In this document: positions 61,565-64,000 of the stretch, in pieces | Position numbering within the stretch: the first letter of the stretch is position 1 | Layout of the letters: each line of letters begins with the position of its first letter | NCBI GenBank assembly: GCA_028282545.1 | Contig: JANQHT010000121.1 | Coordinates: forward strand, 1-64,000 | From: Spirochaetales bacterium | Lineage (GTDB): Bacteria; Spirochaetota; Spirochaetia; DSM-27196; Alkalispirochaetaceae | DNA: 64,000 nucleotides | Reading direction: 5' to 3' | Program-made: the position numbers and the translations under genes | The notes under the pieces: generated by a model | Seen by the model: only the letters and a program-made list of their open reading frames with translations | Database searches by the model: none | What the model was told of the DNA's origin: nothing

Positions 61565-62539
61565 TTATTCCTCAGTATATCCAATGAAAGGCGCCCGCGT
61601 CAGGGAACCCCGTTCAACGACAAAGGGACCGCCCGCGAAAGCTTCGGCGAGGCGGGAAACAAAGAGATCCGGCGGAACGTGAGCCTTGAGGAGGTACTCG
61701 TCGCGGACCGAGACGACGGCGTGGGCGATGCCGCGCAGCACCGTCTCGATCAGCCGGTCGCTCCCGGCCGGCACATCCCCCACGACGGCGACGCGGTAGG
61801 AAACTCCCCGCGCAATACTTCCCTCCAGGCGTCGGCGGATCGACTCTTCGAGCGCGGAATCGTCCAGCAGGCGCCGGAGGGAGTTCAACTGTGCGTCCTC
61901 CACGGAGACGCGGCTGAACGTCCATGGACCGTTGGTACGGGTCTGCGCGATCACTTCACCGTCTATTCGATCGAAGACGGAAGCGGTCACTCGTACGCGA
62001 CCGTAGTAGTTCTGAATGCTCGGCTGGGTATGGCCCAGAACCGTCACGGACAGGTCGTACCCGATTCGTTCGCTTCCCGCCGGCGGCACCTCCAGGAACT
62101 CAGCGGATACCAGCGTCTCCACCAGTGACCGTTCGTACGGTCCCGATCCGATCGCCTCACGGACCACGTTTGACGGATAGAGGGGCACACCGGCGGCGAA
62201 GGCGGCGAGCCTACGCCGATCGACCGCAGAGGGCACCGCCGGCGCCGGGGCGCGCTCCGGGGGGAGCCAACGCGTCACGCGGTCCGGTGGAGTCTCATCT
62301 CCGTCCGGTGAAACGGCCGGCGGCGGCGCCTCGTCGTCGTTCTCCGGTCCAGTTGTGTCCGACAATTCCGCCTGAGTGGAATCGGACGACGCACCGTCGC
62401 TTGCGGACCGTTCCGAAGCCGGTTCCGGGGCAGACGGACCCGAAACGCCTTGCCCCGCCTCAGCGGGAACGGGAGTCGACGTACACGATCCAAGGAGACA
62501 CAGCGCCAGGAACGCGAGGAGGGTACCCGGGAATCGCAT
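61565..62539 (-). CDS. Lipoprotein of unknown function
   Basis: A 324-residue lipoprotein: signal with lipobox LLGSC (Cys19), a Pro/Ser/Glu/Asp-rich linker to about residue 105, then a compact domain (GVPLYPSNVVREAIGSGPYERSLVETLV; SIQNYYGRVRVTASVFDRIDGEVIAQTR; YRVAVVGDVPAGSDRLIETVL) resembling CsgG/LpoB-type periplasmic folds. It starts two bases after the upstream gene's stop and ends three bases before the LPP20-like gene. The three may form one envelope complex (inference). Confidence 0.7.
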   Translation of the reverse strand: MRFPGTLLAFLALCLLGSCTSTPVPAEAGQGVSGPSAPEPASERSASDGASSDSTQAELSDTTGPENDDEAPPPAVSPDGDETPPDRVTRWLPPERAPAPAVPSAVDRRRLAAFAAGVPLYPSNVVREAIGSGPYERSLVETLVSAEFLEVPPAGSERIGYDLSVTVLGHTQPSIQNYYGRVRVTASVFDRIDGEVIAQTRTNGPWTFSRVSVEDAQLNSLRRLLDDSALEESIRRRLEGSIARGVSYRVAVVGDVPAGSDRLIETVLRGIAHAVVSVRDEYLLKAHVPPDLFVSRLAEAFAGGPFVVERGSLTRAPFIGYTEE

Positions 62540-62541
62540 TC

Positions 62542-64000
62542 CTATTCCGGAATGACCTCAACAAGGGCGACGCGCAAGATCGTCACGGTACCGTCGGCAT
62601 CCTCCGGTGTAACTGAGACAACGCCGCTCGCAACCGGGTAGCCCGCGTCGGTAGGTTCGACAACTCGTTCGCTGCCGTCGGGGAGAGATTCGGTTACCAC
62701 CACCGCTACCGGTTCGCCGTTCCTTCCGGCCGCAACGGTCAGAAGAGCGGCGCCTTTGTCAAACGCTTCCGACTCGATCAGGTACGGTTCGAGCGTCGAG
62801 AAGGGAACAAGAGCATCCGCGTGGAGCAGCGCTTCACCGTGTTGTGTCCGCATGCGTTCCACGAAGGCGTCGCGTATCTCCCCAAGCGCCTCCTCGTTGG
62901 AGGAGCCCCGGATTCCGAACTCGTCCAGGATACCCCGCACCGAACCCAACCCGCCGAACGTGGTGGTTCCTGAAGCGAGCGACGGTACAAGTTCCACGGC
63001 AACGTCTTCCCGGTCGCCCTCGGCGGCAACCTCGTCCGGTAGCGTGGACAGCGCGAAACGAACCGGTTGGGCCGGGACACCGTCTGATAGGAGCGATACC
63101 GAGAGATCGTCGCCCACTCTCTCCACGAAGACCGTCAGGTGCAGTCGCGCGCCCGCTTCCACGGACAACCGGACGACGCGTTCCTGCGGCGAACCCCCGG
63201 GCTCGCCGTACCGAAGGACGATCGACCCGGGATCGCCCACCTGGATTGCAAACTCGCTTCCATCGTCCGTAACGCTTCGGAGGAGCCTTTCACCGTCTAC
63301 CGGCGCAAAAGGAAGAACGACTAGGTCCGCCACGACCGTAGCGTCCGCGTCCGGGATGAACGTTCGATCCACCGCTATCTCTGCAATGCCGTCGAGGGCG
63401 TATCCAAAAACGCCGTTCTCGATCATGACACGGGCGTCCTCGCTTGCCCGCGCGTCGCCGCCATGCAGCAGGTCCGGTGCGGCGTTTCCGGTGTTGCCGT
63501 TGAAATGGAAAAGATCGACGAACTCACCCCGCGGACCCAACTCTCCCGGCCCGGGGGCGCGCTCACTCGAAACGACCAGGTTGCCCTCGTGAACACGAGG
63601 AGCCGCGGCGGTTACGCGTACGCCGGACTCCGGACCGTACGGATAGAGTTCCAGGCCCAGAACGTAGACACCATCGTCAACGGGAGTAGTGAAGAAAACC
63701 GAATCCGCCCCTTCCCGCCAGTACCCTTCAGCGACAACTTCATCACCCACGATCCAGCGCGCGAACGGATCGTATTGATCAGATGCCGCCAGTTGCGCCT
63801 GAGCAATGGAGAGAGAATCGGGTTCCACGGTTGGCGGGAACACCACGGTTTGCACAACGTCAAATTCTCCCGTTACAACGAACAACTGGCGCTCAACCGT
63901 TTCGACAATCTCCGTTTCACGACGAACGTGAACGAGGAGCGTGTACACACCGTCCTCGAGATCGGGCAGTACCGTCACCGGCGTTTCATCGCCGGCCGCA
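62542..64000 (-). CDS. Large beta-rich secreted protein, 5' end outside window
   Basis: The frame is open to base 64000, so only the C-terminal 486 or so codons are seen. The visible part contains Ig-like beta segments (DGVYTLLVHVRRETEIVETVERQ; DDGVYVLGLELYPYGPE) and a concanavalin/LamG-like domain (DLFHFNGNTGNAAPDLLHGGDAR; NGVFGYALDGIAEIAVDRTFIPDADATVVADLVVLPF as one run), then a C-terminal domain with FDKGAALLTVAAGRNGEPVAVVVTE. LamG-type domains bind glycans or proteins outside the cell. First visible gene of the lipoprotein-mnmE operon. Confidence 0.7.
   Translation of the reverse strand, partial: AAGDETPVTVLPDLEDGVYTLLVHVRRETEIVETVERQLFVVTGEFDVVQTVVFPPTVEPDSLSIAQAQLAASDQYDPFARWIVGDEVVAEGYWREGADSVFFTTPVDDGVYVLGLELYPYGPESGVRVTAAAPRVHEGNLVVSSERAPGPGELGPRGEFVDLFHFNGNTGNAAPDLLHGGDARASEDARVMIENGVFGYALDGIAEIAVDRTFIPDADATVVADLVVLPFAPVDGERLLRSVTDDGSEFAIQVGDPGSIVLRYGEPGGSPQERVVRLSVEAGARLHLTVFVERVGDDLSVSLLSDGVPAQPVRFALSTLPDEVAAEGDREDVAVELVPSLASGTTTFGGLGSVRGILDEFGIRGSSNEEALGEIRDAFVERMRTQHGEALLHADALVPFSTLEPYLIESEAFDKGAALLTVAAGRNGEPVAVVVTESLPDGSERVVEPTDAGYPVASGVVSVTPEDADGTVTILRVALVEVIPE

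Noticed and set aside
1-64000. CRISPR array, prophage, rRNA or tRNA genes
   Set aside because: No regularly spaced short repeats, no phage structural or integrase genes, and no cloverleaf or rRNA sequence was seen on reading both strands; a tRNA scan by program was not possible.

Overview
The window reads as chromosome from a GC-rich, anaerobic, flagellated bacterium. The best fit is a free-living spirochaete (Spirochaeta/Alkalispirochaeta-like). The evidence is the fliS/flgN pair, a bacterial XPB helicase followed by its Ssl2-like partner, an aroDE fusion, a TPR protein next to rsmG-mnmG-mnmE, several spirochaete-style lipoproteins, and a bifurcating-type [FeFe]-hydrogenase operon facing rex. 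No rRNA, tRNA, CRISPR array or phage structure was seen. Species assignment is inference.

Layout. (1) Positions 1-999 hold the 3' part of a von Willebrand A gene. A segment of about 428 bp (674-1101: the end of this gene plus seven codons of the next) recurs without indels at 16550-16977. The 15.4 kb between the copies is an accessory island: an ABC-2 exporter facing a LiaRS-like two-component pair; an IS630-like remnant; an operon of split transketolase, SCP2-like protein, zinc alcohol dehydrogenase, tandem-MerR regulator and aldehyde dehydrogenase; an operon of a second SCP2-like protein, class III aminotransferase and TetR regulator; and an IS5-like remnant. (2) 16957-24648: surface lipoprotein, PEGA protein, aldo/keto reductase, exonuclease I divergent from a solitary DNA methyltransferase, and an M30-like metallopeptidase lipoprotein. 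(3) 24793-34290: SPOR protein, coaE, polA, flagellar chaperones, a propeller protein with a degenerate NodB domain, PIN-PhoH ATPase. (4) 34457-39750: a palindromic repeat element, XPB helicase and partner, aroDE. (5) 39764-48027: [FeFe]-hydrogenase operon (minus), rex (plus), and a co-directional DRTGG / CBS-HATPase / DRTGG / PHP signalling cluster. (6) 48041-56973: TPR protein, ftsK, uppP, lytic transglycosylase, second copy of the palindromic element, an Hsp70-SBD-like membrane protein, a TPR protein with Mrr-like tail, rsmG. (7) 56970-64000: mnmG, mnmE and three envelope lipoprotein/secreted genes, the last running off the edge.

How parts work together. The hydrogenase operon has a sigma70-type promoter whose spacer and -10 are covered by a perfect inverted repeat; with rex divergent, redox (NADH) control of hydrogen production is the simplest reading. 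The island carries its own regulators and operator-like palindromes, and its enzyme set (two SCP2-type hydrophobic-ligand proteins, aldehyde and alcohol dehydrogenases, two-subunit transketolase, PLP aminotransferase) looks like one uncharacterised pathway. Several genes have a -10-like hexamer only 5-9 bases before the start codon and no Shine-Dalgarno, suggesting leaderless mRNAs.
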